From Betaproteobacteria bacterium (GTDB lineage Bacteria > Pseudomonadota > Gammaproteobacteria > Burkholderiales > SG8-39): a DNA stretch of 41,101 nt. This document shows positions 33,637 through 40,847 of this stretch, in pieces. Below the pieces are notes generated by a model that was not told where the DNA came from, ran no database searches, and worked only from the letters and a program-made list of their open reading frames with translations. Position numbers and translations under genes: made by a program. The stretch covers positions 1-41,101 of the forward strand of contig VBCH01000232.1 in NCBI GenBank assembly GCA_005884455.1, given 5' to 3'. Each line of letters starts with the position of its first letter. Position 1 is the stretch's first letter.

Positions 33637-34071
33637 ATGAGCAACGGAAAAGCTTACAAAGGCGGGTGCTTTTGCGGCGCGGTTCAGTTCACGGTCAGCG
33701 GTGAGCCGGCCGGAATGGGTTATTGCCATTGTGAGTCGTGTCGAAGCTGGTCGGCGGGGCCTGTCAACGCTTTCACTTTGTGGAAACCCGAAGCGGTGCG
33801 GATCACGCGAGGAGCAGACAACATCGGCACTTACAACAAGACGCCGCGCAGTTATCGCAAATGGTGCAAAACGTGTGGAGGCCACATCTTCACTGAGCAT
33901 CCCGGCATGGGACTCACCGACGTGTATGCAGCGGTCATTCCGGACTTCCCGTACCACGCCGGCGTCCATGTCCACTATCAGGAGACGAAGCTGCGCATCA
34001 AGGACGGGTTGCCGAAGATGAGGGACGTCCCGAAGGAAATGGGTGGCTCGGGCGCCAGCGTAGCGGAATAG
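33637..34071 (+). CDS. GFA-domain (glutathione-dependent formaldehyde-activating/CENP-V-like) protein
   Basis: Zinc-binding protein of 144 aa. The full Cys set of the domain is present: Cys11 and Cys13 in GGCFCGAVQF, Cys30/32/35 in CHCESC, Cys77/80 in CKTCGGH. In Gfa these ligate two zincs and help condense formaldehyde with glutathione; most relatives have unknown roles. GGGAGG lies 6 bp before the ATG at 33637, which is preferred to the longer open frame. It sits alone between two non-coding stretches, the downstream one carrying an attC-like dyad, so it may have arrived as a gene cassette. Confidence 0.88.
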   Translation: MSNGKAYKGGCFCGAVQFTVSGEPAGMGYCHCESCRSWSAGPVNAFTLWKPEAVRITRGADNIGTYNKTPRSYRKWCKTCGGHIFTEHPGMGLTDVYAAVIPDFPYHAGVHVHYQETKLRIKDGLPKMRDVPKEMGGSGASVAE

Positions 34072-34499
34072 CATATCGGGTTCTTCAAGCTCCACTATCC
34101 CGGGCGCCCAACAAGGCGCTCCAGCCGACCGTCTTGGCGTTCGCTTCGCTGCGGCAAGACGGCGGCTGAGCTTCGCAGAAAAACGCTTGAATTGCGATTG
34201 ACGCGAATGTCGGCTTAGGGACGGACAGCGACCGTTTTAACATGAGCAGACTGTGGCTCCCTCAACATGGAAAACTGCGTGTACGCGATCTGTCCCGTGG
34301 AAACCACATCGCCGCCCGTGCGATCGTTATGGGCCAGTAGCAGACACTCGCCCGGCGGGGTCGAACCTTCACTGGCAGCTTGGGAGGCTGCAGGAAGTTC
34401 CATTCCACCGCCGCTATTTGATGCGGACTCTAAGGGGTCACCGGAAGGATTCTTTTTGCATTACGCTCATGATAGGCTGCAATTCTGGAGGAGGATGCC
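34072..34499. other. Non-coding stretch with attC-like dyad
   Basis: 428 bp between the GFA and YVTN-propeller genes. The first third holds the attC-like structure at 34104-34171. The rest (34200-34490) shows short open frames with no recognisable protein, then the ribosome site of the next gene (GGAGGAGG just before 34500). Nothing else was recognised. Confidence 0.5.
34104..34171. repeat. attC-like (integron cassette recombination site) dyad, degenerate
   Basis: Starts with GCGCCCAAC, matching an R'' core (RYYYAAC). Next comes GCTCCAGCCGACC, which pairs with GGCGGCTGAGC leaving single unpaired bases on one strand, as attC sites do; inside are perfect arms GTCTTG and CAAGAC with an 18-nt loop. 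The matching GTTRRRY core expected at the far end is not visible, so it is a relic or a look-alike. Confidence 0.4.
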
Positions 34500-35681
34500 A
34501 TGAACGAATTCACCCTGCGGTTTGCACGCGTGTTGGGCATCGCGGTGGCCTTGTGCCTGGGAGTGTGGGGTGCCCCAGTCTTGGCGCAGCACGTGATCGT
34601 CGGCATCGACAACAAGGTATTCTGGGACGCCGACGGCAAACCCCTCTTCTCCCCACCCGGCAAAGACGCGGTCGCGGTACTGGACATCAGCGACCGCTTG
34701 AACCCGAGGCTCGTTGCCAGCCTGCCGCTGATGAACTCGGTGTTCGGTCCGCCGGTGAACTTGGCCATCACGCCCGACGAGAGCCTGGCTCTAGTGGCCA
34801 ACTCGATGGACTGGGTCCAGGACGGCAGCGCGTGGAAAGGCGTCCCCGGAAACGACATTTTCGTGATCGACCTCAAGTCGAATCCGCCGATGCTGATCGC
34901 CACCGTCAAGGGCGGCAAGCAGCCCTCCGGCATGGCGATCAACCGCGCGGGCAACTTGGCGCTCGTCGCCAACCGGGCAGACAACTCCATCACTGTTCTC
35001 TCCATCCGCGGGAAAGAGGTCAAGGTGGTCGATACCGTGGCGATGGGCGAACAGGTTTCCGCCGTGGCCTTCACGCCGGACGGCAAGCGGGCCGTGGCTT
35101 CCAAGAACGTCAACAACAAGGCCGCGGTGCTGGTGGTCGACGGCGAGAAGGTCACTTATTCGAAATATGACATGCTGGTCGGCCTTTTCCCCTACAACCT
35201 GGGCATCACGCCCAATGGCAAGCTCGCGCTGACGGCGAACAACGGCGCTTCTGGTTCGGCGGACGGGAATGTGGACACGGTCAGTGTCATCGACCTGGAG
35301 GCAACGCCGCCGCGCGTGATCGACCAGGTCGTGGTGGGTGACGGGCCGGAGGGATTCGCCCTCAGCCCGACGGGTGAGATCGCGGTTGCGATACTCCTTC
35401 GCGGCAGCAATGCGTCCAAGTCGGCGTTCTTCTACAACCGCAACGGCTCGGTGGCGGTGCTGAAGATCGACGGCAAGAAGATCACCAAGGTGGGCGAGGT
35501 GGAGGTGCGCGGCCTACCCGAAGGCGCGGTCTTCAGCCCGGACGGCAAGTATCTTTATGTCGGCAACTACATGGACGACGACATCTCGATTCTCAGGGTG
35601 GATGGGACGGTCGTCAGCGACACCGGCAAGCGTTTCAAGCTCCCGGGCCATCCCGCCTCGATGCGCAGCGTCGTTCCCTGA
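34500..35681 (+). CDS. Secreted YVTN/YncE-like beta-propeller protein
   Basis: 393-aa exported protein with a signal peptide to about residue 29 (LGIAVALCLGVWGAPVLA). It has seven or so YVTN-type blades: NLAITPDESLALVANSMD, GMAINRAGNLALVANRADNS, AVAFTPDGKRAVASKNVNNK, NLGITPNGKLALTANNGA, GFALSPTGEIAVAILLRG and AVFSPDGKYLYVGNYMDDD. The fold is shared with quinohaemoprotein-like and YncE DNA/metal-binding proteins, but no catalytic residues are visible. The first blade includes FWDADGKPLFSPPGKDAV. GGAGGAGG precedes the ATG. Last gene of the repeat-bounded accessory segment. Confidence 0.87.
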   Translation: MNEFTLRFARVLGIAVALCLGVWGAPVLAQHVIVGIDNKVFWDADGKPLFSPPGKDAVAVLDISDRLNPRLVASLPLMNSVFGPPVNLAITPDESLALVANSMDWVQDGSAWKGVPGNDIFVIDLKSNPPMLIATVKGGKQPSGMAINRAGNLALVANRADNSITVLSIRGKEVKVVDTVAMGEQVSAVAFTPDGKRAVASKNVNNKAAVLVVDGEKVTYSKYDMLVGLFPYNLGITPNGKLALTANNGASGSADGNVDTVSVIDLEATPPRVIDQVVVGDGPEGFALSPTGEIAVAILLRGSNASKSAFFYNRNGSVAVLKIDGKKITKVGEVEVRGLPEGAVFSPDGKYLYVGNYMDDDISILRVDGTVVSDTGKRFKLPGHPASMRSVVP

Positions 35682-35800
35682 CCTCGGATATGCGCGAGCG
35701 CCAGTAGAGCGTGCGTCGCAGCTTTGGGGGTCTTGGCGGCGAGCGCTCCGCCACGGTGCAGACGAACGCGCTGTCGGCCTTGCCCTAGGTCTGAATGAGT

Positions 35801-35838
35801 TGTCCGCTTCGGGTCGTTTCCAGAAATTGGTGTGGACA
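35801..35838. repeat. Hairpin repeat TGTCCGCT...GGACA, copy 2
   Basis: Starts TGTCCGCTTCGGGTCG, close to copy 1 (TGTCCGCTCTGGGTTG at 33359), and closes with GGACA at 35834-35838. It lies 38 bp before the right boundary repeat of the accessory segment. Confidence 0.4.
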
Positions 35839-35875
35839 CTGCCAGTACAAATCCTCCGCTACACCGTCGCGCCGG

Positions 35876-35924
35876 CTCAATCGGCCTGCGCGCCGGAATG
35901 CTTCACCGCCACCGCCCAGCGCCG
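35876..35924. repeat. 49-bp direct repeat, right copy
   Basis: Same orientation as 31047-31095 with a single mismatch. Here it encodes the last 15 codons and stop of the intact Bug gene, so this end keeps the gene whole. This is the pattern seen when an element integrates into the 3' end of a gene and restores it. Confidence 0.85.
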
Positions 35925-36980
35925 GATTTCCGCGTCGAGAAACTCGCCGAACTCGCGCGCGCCGGCGAAGCTCACGGTCATGCCGGGCTTCTCGAACGCG
36001 GCGATCAGCTCGCGGTCGGATAGGATCCTGCGCAGCTCGGCCTCGAGCCGCGCGATCACGGCGGCAGGCGTGCCGCCGGTCGCCATGACGCCGGTCCAGC
36101 CGCTCACCTCGAACTCGGGAAAGCCCGACTCGACCAGGGTCGGTGCATCGGGAAACATCGGGCTGCGCTCGCGCGAGGTGACCGCGAGCAGGCGGATCTT
36201 GCCCGCCTTGATCTGCGGCGCCGAGATCGACAGCGCGTCGAACATGAAATCCACGTCACCTGCGAGGAGCGCTGCCATCGCCGCGGGCGCCCCGCGGAAG
36301 GGAACGTGCACCGCGTCGAACTTCCCGTAGTACTTGAGCAGCTCGCCCGAGAGATGGATGCTCGTGCCGTTGCCGTTCGAGGCGAAGTTGAGCTTGCCCG
36401 GGTTGCGGCGTGCGTGCTCGACCAGTTCGCGCACACTGTTGACGGGCGTCTTCGCAGAGACCACGAGCACGTTCGCGCCGCTGCCCACGAGCGCGACCGG
36501 CGCGAGGTCCTTTTTCGTGTCGAAGGGCAGCATCCTGTACAGCGACACGTTGATCGCGTTGGGTGGCGCCGCGACGAGGAGCGTGTGGCCGTCGGGCGCG
36601 CTCTTCGCGACGAAGTCGGTGCCGATGTTGCCGCCGGAGCCGGTGCGGTTCTCGACGATGACCGGTTGCCCGAGCGCTTCGCCCAGGCGAGGCGCGAGCG
36701 CCCGCGCCGTGAAATCCGTGATTCCGCCCGGCGGGAACGTCACGACGAACCGGATCGCCTTCGAAGGGTATTGAGCGAGGGCGGAGAGCGAGAGAAGCAG
36801 TCCGGCAGCGGCGAGTGTCACCACCCCGGCGCTGCGCGCCACCCCTCCTCGATGAGGAGGGGAAGACAACAGCACCACCCCGGCGCTGCGCGCCACCCCT
36901 CCTCGATGAGGAGGGGAAGACAACAGCACCACCCCGGCGCTGCACGCCACCCCTCCTTTGAAAGGAGGGGAAAAAATCAT
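35877..36980 (-). CDS. TTT-type (Bug/TctC) protein with repeat-derived N-terminus
   Basis: Periplasmic binding protein; from ATG 36980 it is 367 aa, about 45 longer than usual. The extra residues come from a triplicated 54-bp DNA repeat read in frame (unit LSSPPHRGGVARSAGVVL). It then runs into a normal hydrophobic signal core (LAAAGLLLSLSALAQ) and the Bug body: YPSKAIRFVVTFPPGGITDF, VENRTGSGGNIGTDFVAKS, PDGHTLLVAAPPN, VPFRGAPAAMAALLAGDVDF. ATG 36980 overlaps the stop of the LLM gene (ATGA), supporting it as the coupled start; a GTG inside the last repeat unit (VARSAGVV) is the alternative. Export with such an extended signal is uncertain. Confidence 0.87.
   Translation of the reverse strand: MIFSPPFKGGVACSAGVVLLSSPPHRGGVARSAGVVLLSSPPHRGGVARSAGVVTLAAAGLLLSLSALAQYPSKAIRFVVTFPPGGITDFTARALAPRLGEALGQPVIVENRTGSGGNIGTDFVAKSAPDGHTLLVAAPPNAINVSLYRMLPFDTKKDLAPVALVGSGANVLVVSAKTPVNSVRELVEHARRNPGKLNFASNGNGTSIHLSGELLKYYGKFDAVHVPFRGAPAAMAALLAGDVDFMFDALSISAPQIKAGKIRLLAVTSRERSPMFPDAPTLVESGFPEFEVSGWTGVMATGGTPAAVIARLEAELRRILSDRELIAAFEKPGMTVSFAGAREFGEFLDAEIRRWAVAVKHSGAQAD
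36819..36970. repeat. Three tandem copies of a 54-bp palindromic repeat
   Basis: Units start at 36819, 36873 and 36927; the third is shortened. Each contains CACCACCCCGGCGCTGCGCG and then a stem CCCCTCCT-CGATG-AGGAGGGG (the third has TTTGAA in the loop). I recall this kind of element (CCCCTCC...GGAGGGG plus a CCGGCGC dyad) as a dispersed repeat in many proteobacteria. Here the period is 18 codons, so the Bug gene frame survives. Confidence 0.85.
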
Positions 36981-38155
36981 GCCGCCTGTTTCGACGCGGC
37001 GCGCGGCTTTTGCAGTCGCGGCAGGACTTCTTTTGCGACCAGGGTGATCTGGTCGACCGCTTCCGCGTGCGTCATGTGTCCCGCGTGGCCCATCATGAGG
37101 AAATGGCCGAGGCCGCCGACGTTGTCGACGAATTCCGCGAGCTGGCCGTATACGTCGTCGGGCGTGCCGACGAACATGATTCCCGCCTTGACGAGGTCCT
37201 CGATCGCGCCGTGGTGCGTGTCGACGAATTTGCCCTCGCGCGTGGTCGTACCCCGTTTTCCGCGCGCCTTGATCATGCGCGCCGCGTCCTTCACCGAAAA
37301 ATATCCGGGCGGCGTGGCGAAGGGCTCGGCGACGCGGCCCGAGGAGCGCAGGTAGCCGACCATGACTTCCGCGCGGCGCATCGCCTCTTTGCGATCCTGC
37401 GCGATCGCGACGATGCCGAGGTAGGAGAAGCGGTCCGGCGCCGGCGCAGGCCGGCCGAGGTCGGCGCAGGCCTTGCGGTAGTGGTCGAACAGGTCCTTTG
37501 TCTGGAAGCCCGAGAGGAAGGTCCCGAGCACGTAGCCGCGCTCGGCGATCTCGCGGATGTTCTGCGGGCTCCTGCCGGTAATCCACACCGGCGGGTGCGG
37601 CTGCTGGTACACGCGCGGCCAGACGTTGACGTTGCGGTACTGGAAGTGCTCGCCCTGCCAGTCGAACGGCCCGTCGATCGAGGTCATCGCCTTGATGATC
37701 AGATCGTGCGCCTCCCAGAAGCGGTCCATCTGGCCGACTGCGGAGCGCACCGAGAGCGGCACCTCGTAGGGCACGCCGCGCACCAGGCCCATCTCCAGCC
37801 GCCCGCGCGAGATCACGTCGATCATCGCGAACTCCTCGGCGACGCGCACCGGGTCGAGGCGGTTCGCGATCGGGTAGCCGAGCGTGAGGAGGCGCGCGCG
37901 CTGCGTCTGCCGCGCGAGGATCGCGAGCGGCACCGCGGCCACGGGGCAGCAGCAGGTGGCGGTCGCGTGGTGCTCGTTGATCATGATGTCGAGGCCGAGC
38001 TCGTCCGCGAGCATCCATTCGTCGAGGCGGTGGTGATAATTCTCGGCCATCACGCGCGGATCGCAGTTGCGGCTGGGCAGGATCACGCGCAGCGACTTGT
38101 GCTCCGGCGCCCAGGCGTCGGGACAGGGTTGTTCGGAAAAGTGGTAGATCCTCAT
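36977..38155 (-). CDS. LLM-class flavin-dependent oxidoreductase
   Basis: Luciferase-like monooxygenase of 392 aa (FMNH2/F420-type TIM barrel). Readable parts: MRIYHFSEQPCPDAW at the start, INEHHATATCCCPVAAVPL (the EHH segment seen in long-chain LLM enzymes), RLEMGLVRGVPYEV, WQGEHFQYRNVNVWPRVYQQ, PPVWITGRSPQNI, and GTPDDVYGQLAEFV near the end. These enzymes use reduced flavin and O2 to oxygenate small organic substrates. ATG 38155 is chosen since an upstream frame extension lacks support; the gap to the hydrolase gene is 4 bp. Within this operon it likely oxidises the compound bound by the Bug proteins. Confidence 0.9.
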   Translation of the reverse strand: MRIYHFSEQPCPDAWAPEHKSLRVILPSRNCDPRVMAENYHHRLDEWMLADELGLDIMINEHHATATCCCPVAAVPLAILARQTQRARLLTLGYPIANRLDPVRVAEEFAMIDVISRGRLEMGLVRGVPYEVPLSVRSAVGQMDRFWEAHDLIIKAMTSIDGPFDWQGEHFQYRNVNVWPRVYQQPHPPVWITGRSPQNIREIAERGYVLGTFLSGFQTKDLFDHYRKACADLGRPAPAPDRFSYLGIVAIAQDRKEAMRRAEVMVGYLRSSGRVAEPFATPPGYFSVKDAARMIKARGKRGTTTREGKFVDTHHGAIEDLVKAGIMFVGTPDDVYGQLAEFVDNVGGLGHFLMMGHAGHMTHAEAVDQITLVAKEVLPRLQKPRAASKQAA

Positions 38156-38159
38156 GGTC

Positions 38160-38972
38160 TCACCTCGTGTCTCCGCGTCGGCGCGGCCTGTCGCTCGCAA
38201 ACCCGATCACGTGCCGCGCCACGGCCTCGGGCTGCTCCATGTGCGGGAAATGGCCCGCTTCGGCGATCTCCTCGAATTTCGCTCCGGGAACGGCCGCGCA
38301 GAAGCTCCTGCCGTAGGAGAGCGGCGCGAAGCCGTCGTGCGCGCCCCACAGGAAGAGCGCCGGAACCCGGATGCGGTGCAGCCGCGCCTTCAGCTTCGGG
38401 TTGTACATGTACGGATTCCACGCGAAGAGCGCGGTCGCCTCGCGGTTGCGCGCCATCGCCGTCAGCTCCTCCTCCGGCAGCGACTCGTAGTCGCGCAGCC
38501 ATACCGCGGGATCGCGGAACGACAGCTCCTCCCAGCGGCTGCGCGGTGTGGCAAAGATGTCCAGGAGGTCGCTCTTGTCGCGCTCGCCGAATTTTGCGCC
38601 CACGGCGCCGAGGAGCACGAGGCGGGATAGGCGCTCGCAGGTCTTGCTCGCGATCTCCGCGGCGATCCAGCCTCCGAAGGAAGCGCCGACGACGACGAGG
38701 TCGCGCAAGCCGAGCTCCTCGATCAGGTCGAGGTAGAAATACGACATGTCATCGACGCTCGACATGCCCTTGGGCAGCTCCGAGTGCCCGAATCCGGGAT
38801 GCGAGGGGGCGATCACCTGCGCCTCGCGCGCGAGCAGCTCGATGAAACGCTCCGAGCCGTGAATGCCGATGTGCGGATGGAGAAAGAGGACCGGACGTCC
38901 CTTCCCCCGCCTGAGGATCTCGACGTTTGCGCCCGCGATTTTTTCGGTTACCGGGCCCTCTGCAGAGTCCAT
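38160..38972 (-). CDS. Alpha/beta hydrolase (meta-cleavage-product hydrolase type)
   Basis: Cytoplasmic hydrolase of 270 aa with no signal peptide. Catalytic triad: Ser98 in GASFGG, Asp213 in WGAHDGF, His241 in EAGHFPHME. The HPHIGIHGSERFIELL oxyanion segment and an inserted cap (about 125-190, RSRWEELSFRDPAVW) fit the C-C hydrolase/ester hydrolase branch used in aromatic degradation. No substrate can be fixed. It is 4 bp from the Bug gene above and 4 bp from the LLM gene below, so all are read together. Confidence 0.88.
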   Translation of the reverse strand: MDSAEGPVTEKIAGANVEILRRGKGRPVLFLHPHIGIHGSERFIELLAREAQVIAPSHPGFGHSELPKGMSSVDDMSYFYLDLIEELGLRDLVVVGASFGGWIAAEIASKTCERLSRLVLLGAVGAKFGERDKSDLLDIFATPRSRWEELSFRDPAVWLRDYESLPEEELTAMARNREATALFAWNPYMYNPKLKARLHRIRVPALFLWGAHDGFAPLSYGRSFCAAVPGAKFEEIAEAGHFPHMEQPEAVARHVIGFASDRPRRRGDTR

Positions 38973-38976
38973 GTTT

Positions 38977-39939
38977 TCAGTCCACCTTGATCTTCGCTTC
39001 GCGGATGACCTTGCCCCAGCGCTCGTATTCGGTCTTCAGCAGCTCGCGAAACGCCGCGTCGCTCATGGGTTGCACTTCCGCGCCCTGATTGAGCAGCAAC
39101 TCCTTCAGCTCGGGCTGCAAGAGGATGCGGTCGATCTCTCCGTGCAGCTTGGCGAGCACCACGCCCGGGGTCGCCGCGGGTGCGAAAAGCGCGTTCCAGA
39201 TTACCACGTCGAAACCCGGAAAGCCGGACTCGGCGATGGTGGGAATCTCCGGCGCGAAGGCCGAGCGCTGCGCGCCGGTCATGGCGATGCCGCGCAGCTT
39301 GCCAGAGCGGATGTGCGGCAGCACCGTCGGAGCCGCCGCGAGCATCACGCCGACGCGCCCGCCGAGCACGTCGTTCACGCCCGGCGGGCCGCCCTTGTAG
39401 GGCACGTGCACCATTTTGATTCCCGCGGTGAGCTTCAGCAACTCGCCGGAGAGGTGCGCGGGCGAACCGTTTCCCGCCGACGCGTAGTCCACTTTGCCGT
39501 CCCGAGCCCTGACGTAGTCGAGGAATTCCCGGAACGAGGCGACCGGCACGACCGCCGGATTCACGAAGAGCAGCAAGGGATTCACCGTCAGCATCGCCAC
39601 CGGCGCGAGGTCCTTCATCGGATCGTAGGACAGCGCCATCAAGTGCGGATTGGTGGTGATGTTGGCGTTGCTGCCCATCACCAGGGTGTAGCCGTCGGGG
39701 GCCGAGCGCGCGACAGCCTCCGCCCCGACGCTGCCGTTCGCGCCGACGCGGTTTTCGACGACGACCGGCTGGCCGAGGCTTTCCGAGAGCTTCTGCGCGA
39801 CCACGCGCGCGGCGAGGTCCGAGCCGCCGCCCGCCGGAAACGCCACCACGATCCTGATCGCGCGTGAGGGGTAGGTTTGCGCCGCGCAGGAAAGCGCGAA
39901 GCCGAGCGCGAGGAAAAGCAGTGCCGCGCGGACGCGCAT
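38977..39939 (-). CDS. TTT-type (Bug/TctC) solute-binding protein
   Basis: 320-aa periplasmic protein; ATG 39939 starts a signal peptide (MRVRAALLFLALGFALSCAA). Body: YPSRAIRIVVAFPAGGGSDL, VVENRVGANGSVGAEAVARS, PDGYTLVMGSNANITTNPHL, VPYKGGPPGVNDVLGGRVGV and FPGFDVVIWNALF. It ends in REAKIKVD. The ATG overlaps the stop of the esterase gene by one base (TGATG). This operon thus encodes two distinct Bug proteins, possibly for a substrate and its breakdown product, or two related acids. Confidence 0.92.
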   Translation of the reverse strand: MRVRAALLFLALGFALSCAAQTYPSRAIRIVVAFPAGGGSDLAARVVAQKLSESLGQPVVVENRVGANGSVGAEAVARSAPDGYTLVMGSNANITTNPHLMALSYDPMKDLAPVAMLTVNPLLLFVNPAVVPVASFREFLDYVRARDGKVDYASAGNGSPAHLSGELLKLTAGIKMVHVPYKGGPPGVNDVLGGRVGVMLAAAPTVLPHIRSGKLRGIAMTGAQRSAFAPEIPTIAESGFPGFDVVIWNALFAPAATPGVVLAKLHGEIDRILLQPELKELLLNQGAEVQPMSDAAFRELLKTEYERWGKVIREAKIKVD

Positions 39940-40787
39940 CACAGCCGCGCCTGCAGGAAACGCAGCAGCCGCTGGGCGAAAAACCCGGAGTGGCTTCCCG
40001 GCTCGTCGATCGGATCGCCGATCCAGAAGTGCGGCGCTCCGGCGACCACGGTCGAGCGCACGTAATGCCCGGCCTGCTTCAGCGCCTCGAGGAACGCCTC
40101 GCTCTGAGTCGCCGGATCGACGACGTCGTCCGCGGTGCCCCATGCGAGGAAAAAAGCGGTGCCGTTGTTCCGGGCCGAGACGTAGGAAAGCGGCGAAGCG
40201 TCGAAGTAGATGCGCCGGTCGTCGATGAGGCTCGCGCCGAGAAACTTCTCGACGATCTGATCGCGCGGCCGCGAGATCTGGTCGTGGCGCCACTGGCGCG
40301 CGAGATCGAGGACCGCGTAGACCGGCACGCAGACTTTCACCGCCGTCGACACGCGGCCGTGCGCATCGGCGGCGTTGCCTTCGCGAAACAGCGCGTGCTC
40401 TCCGGCGAGCGCGACGAGCGCGGCGAGGTGCCCGCCCGAGGAATCGCCCATGAGCGCGATGCGCTCCGCGTCGATCTTGAGCTCCGCCGCCTTTCCCTTC
40501 GCGAACTGCACCGCGGCGCGCACGTCCTGCACCGCCTCCGGAAACGCTTTCTCCCCGGGCTTGGACAAACGATGCGTCACTGCGAGCACGGCGTAGCCGC
40601 GCTCGGCGAGCCAGGGACCGAGAATGCCGTAGTTGTCGAGATTGGCGAGGCGCCACCCTCCGCCGTGGACCGCGATCACGAGGGGAAACTTCCCGGGCCC
40701 CTTCGGCGCATACAGCTGCCCCTTCAGCGATACGCCGCCGTGAACGGCGTACTCGATTTCGCGGCGCTCGCCGGCTGCACTGTTCAT
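39939..40787 (-). CDS. Alpha/beta hydrolase esterase (HSL/BD-FAE type)
   Basis: 282-aa esterase-like enzyme. HGGGW at 41-45 forms the oxyanion hole, Ser116 lies in GDSSGG, Asp220 in WGTADD, and His253 in GAPHFW, so the triad is complete. The HGGG architecture and length fit hormone-sensitive-lipase/BD-FAE (kynurenine formamidase-like) esterases acting on short acyl or aryl esters or formamides. There is no clear signal peptide, so it is probably cytoplasmic. First gene of the five-gene minus-strand operon; the promoter should lie in the 60-bp gap shared with the divergent binding-protein gene. Confidence 0.9.
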   Translation of the reverse strand: MNSAAGERREIEYAVHGGVSLKGQLYAPKGPGKFPLVIAVHGGGWRLANLDNYGILGPWLAERGYAVLAVTHRLSKPGEKAFPEAVQDVRAAVQFAKGKAAELKIDAERIALMGDSSGGHLAALVALAGEHALFREGNAADAHGRVSTAVKVCVPVYAVLDLARQWRHDQISRPRDQIVEKFLGASLIDDRRIYFDASPLSYVSARNNGTAFFLAWGTADDVVDPATQSEAFLEALKQAGHYVRSTVVAGAPHFWIGDPIDEPGSHSGFFAQRLLRFLQARL

Positions 40788-40824
40788 TTTCCTCTCCCCT
40801 CTTCCGCGGCGGCCAGGCCGTTAC

Positions 40825-40830
40825 TATAAC
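40825..40830 (+). promoter_or_regulatory. Possible -10 element for the binding-protein gene
   Basis: TATAAC sits 17 bp before the ATG at 40848 in a short AT-rich patch containing the palindrome TAACGTTA (40827-40834). The palindrome could be an operator for the divergent pair. No clear -35 is visible. Confidence 0.35.
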
Positions 40831-40847
40831 GTTACAATGAACCGGCC

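Noticed and set aside
34267-34503. 78-codon plus-strand frame ahead of the YVTN propeller gene.
   Set aside because: No ribosome site at its ATG, no recognisable motif, mixed composition, and it overlaps the real start region of the next gene.
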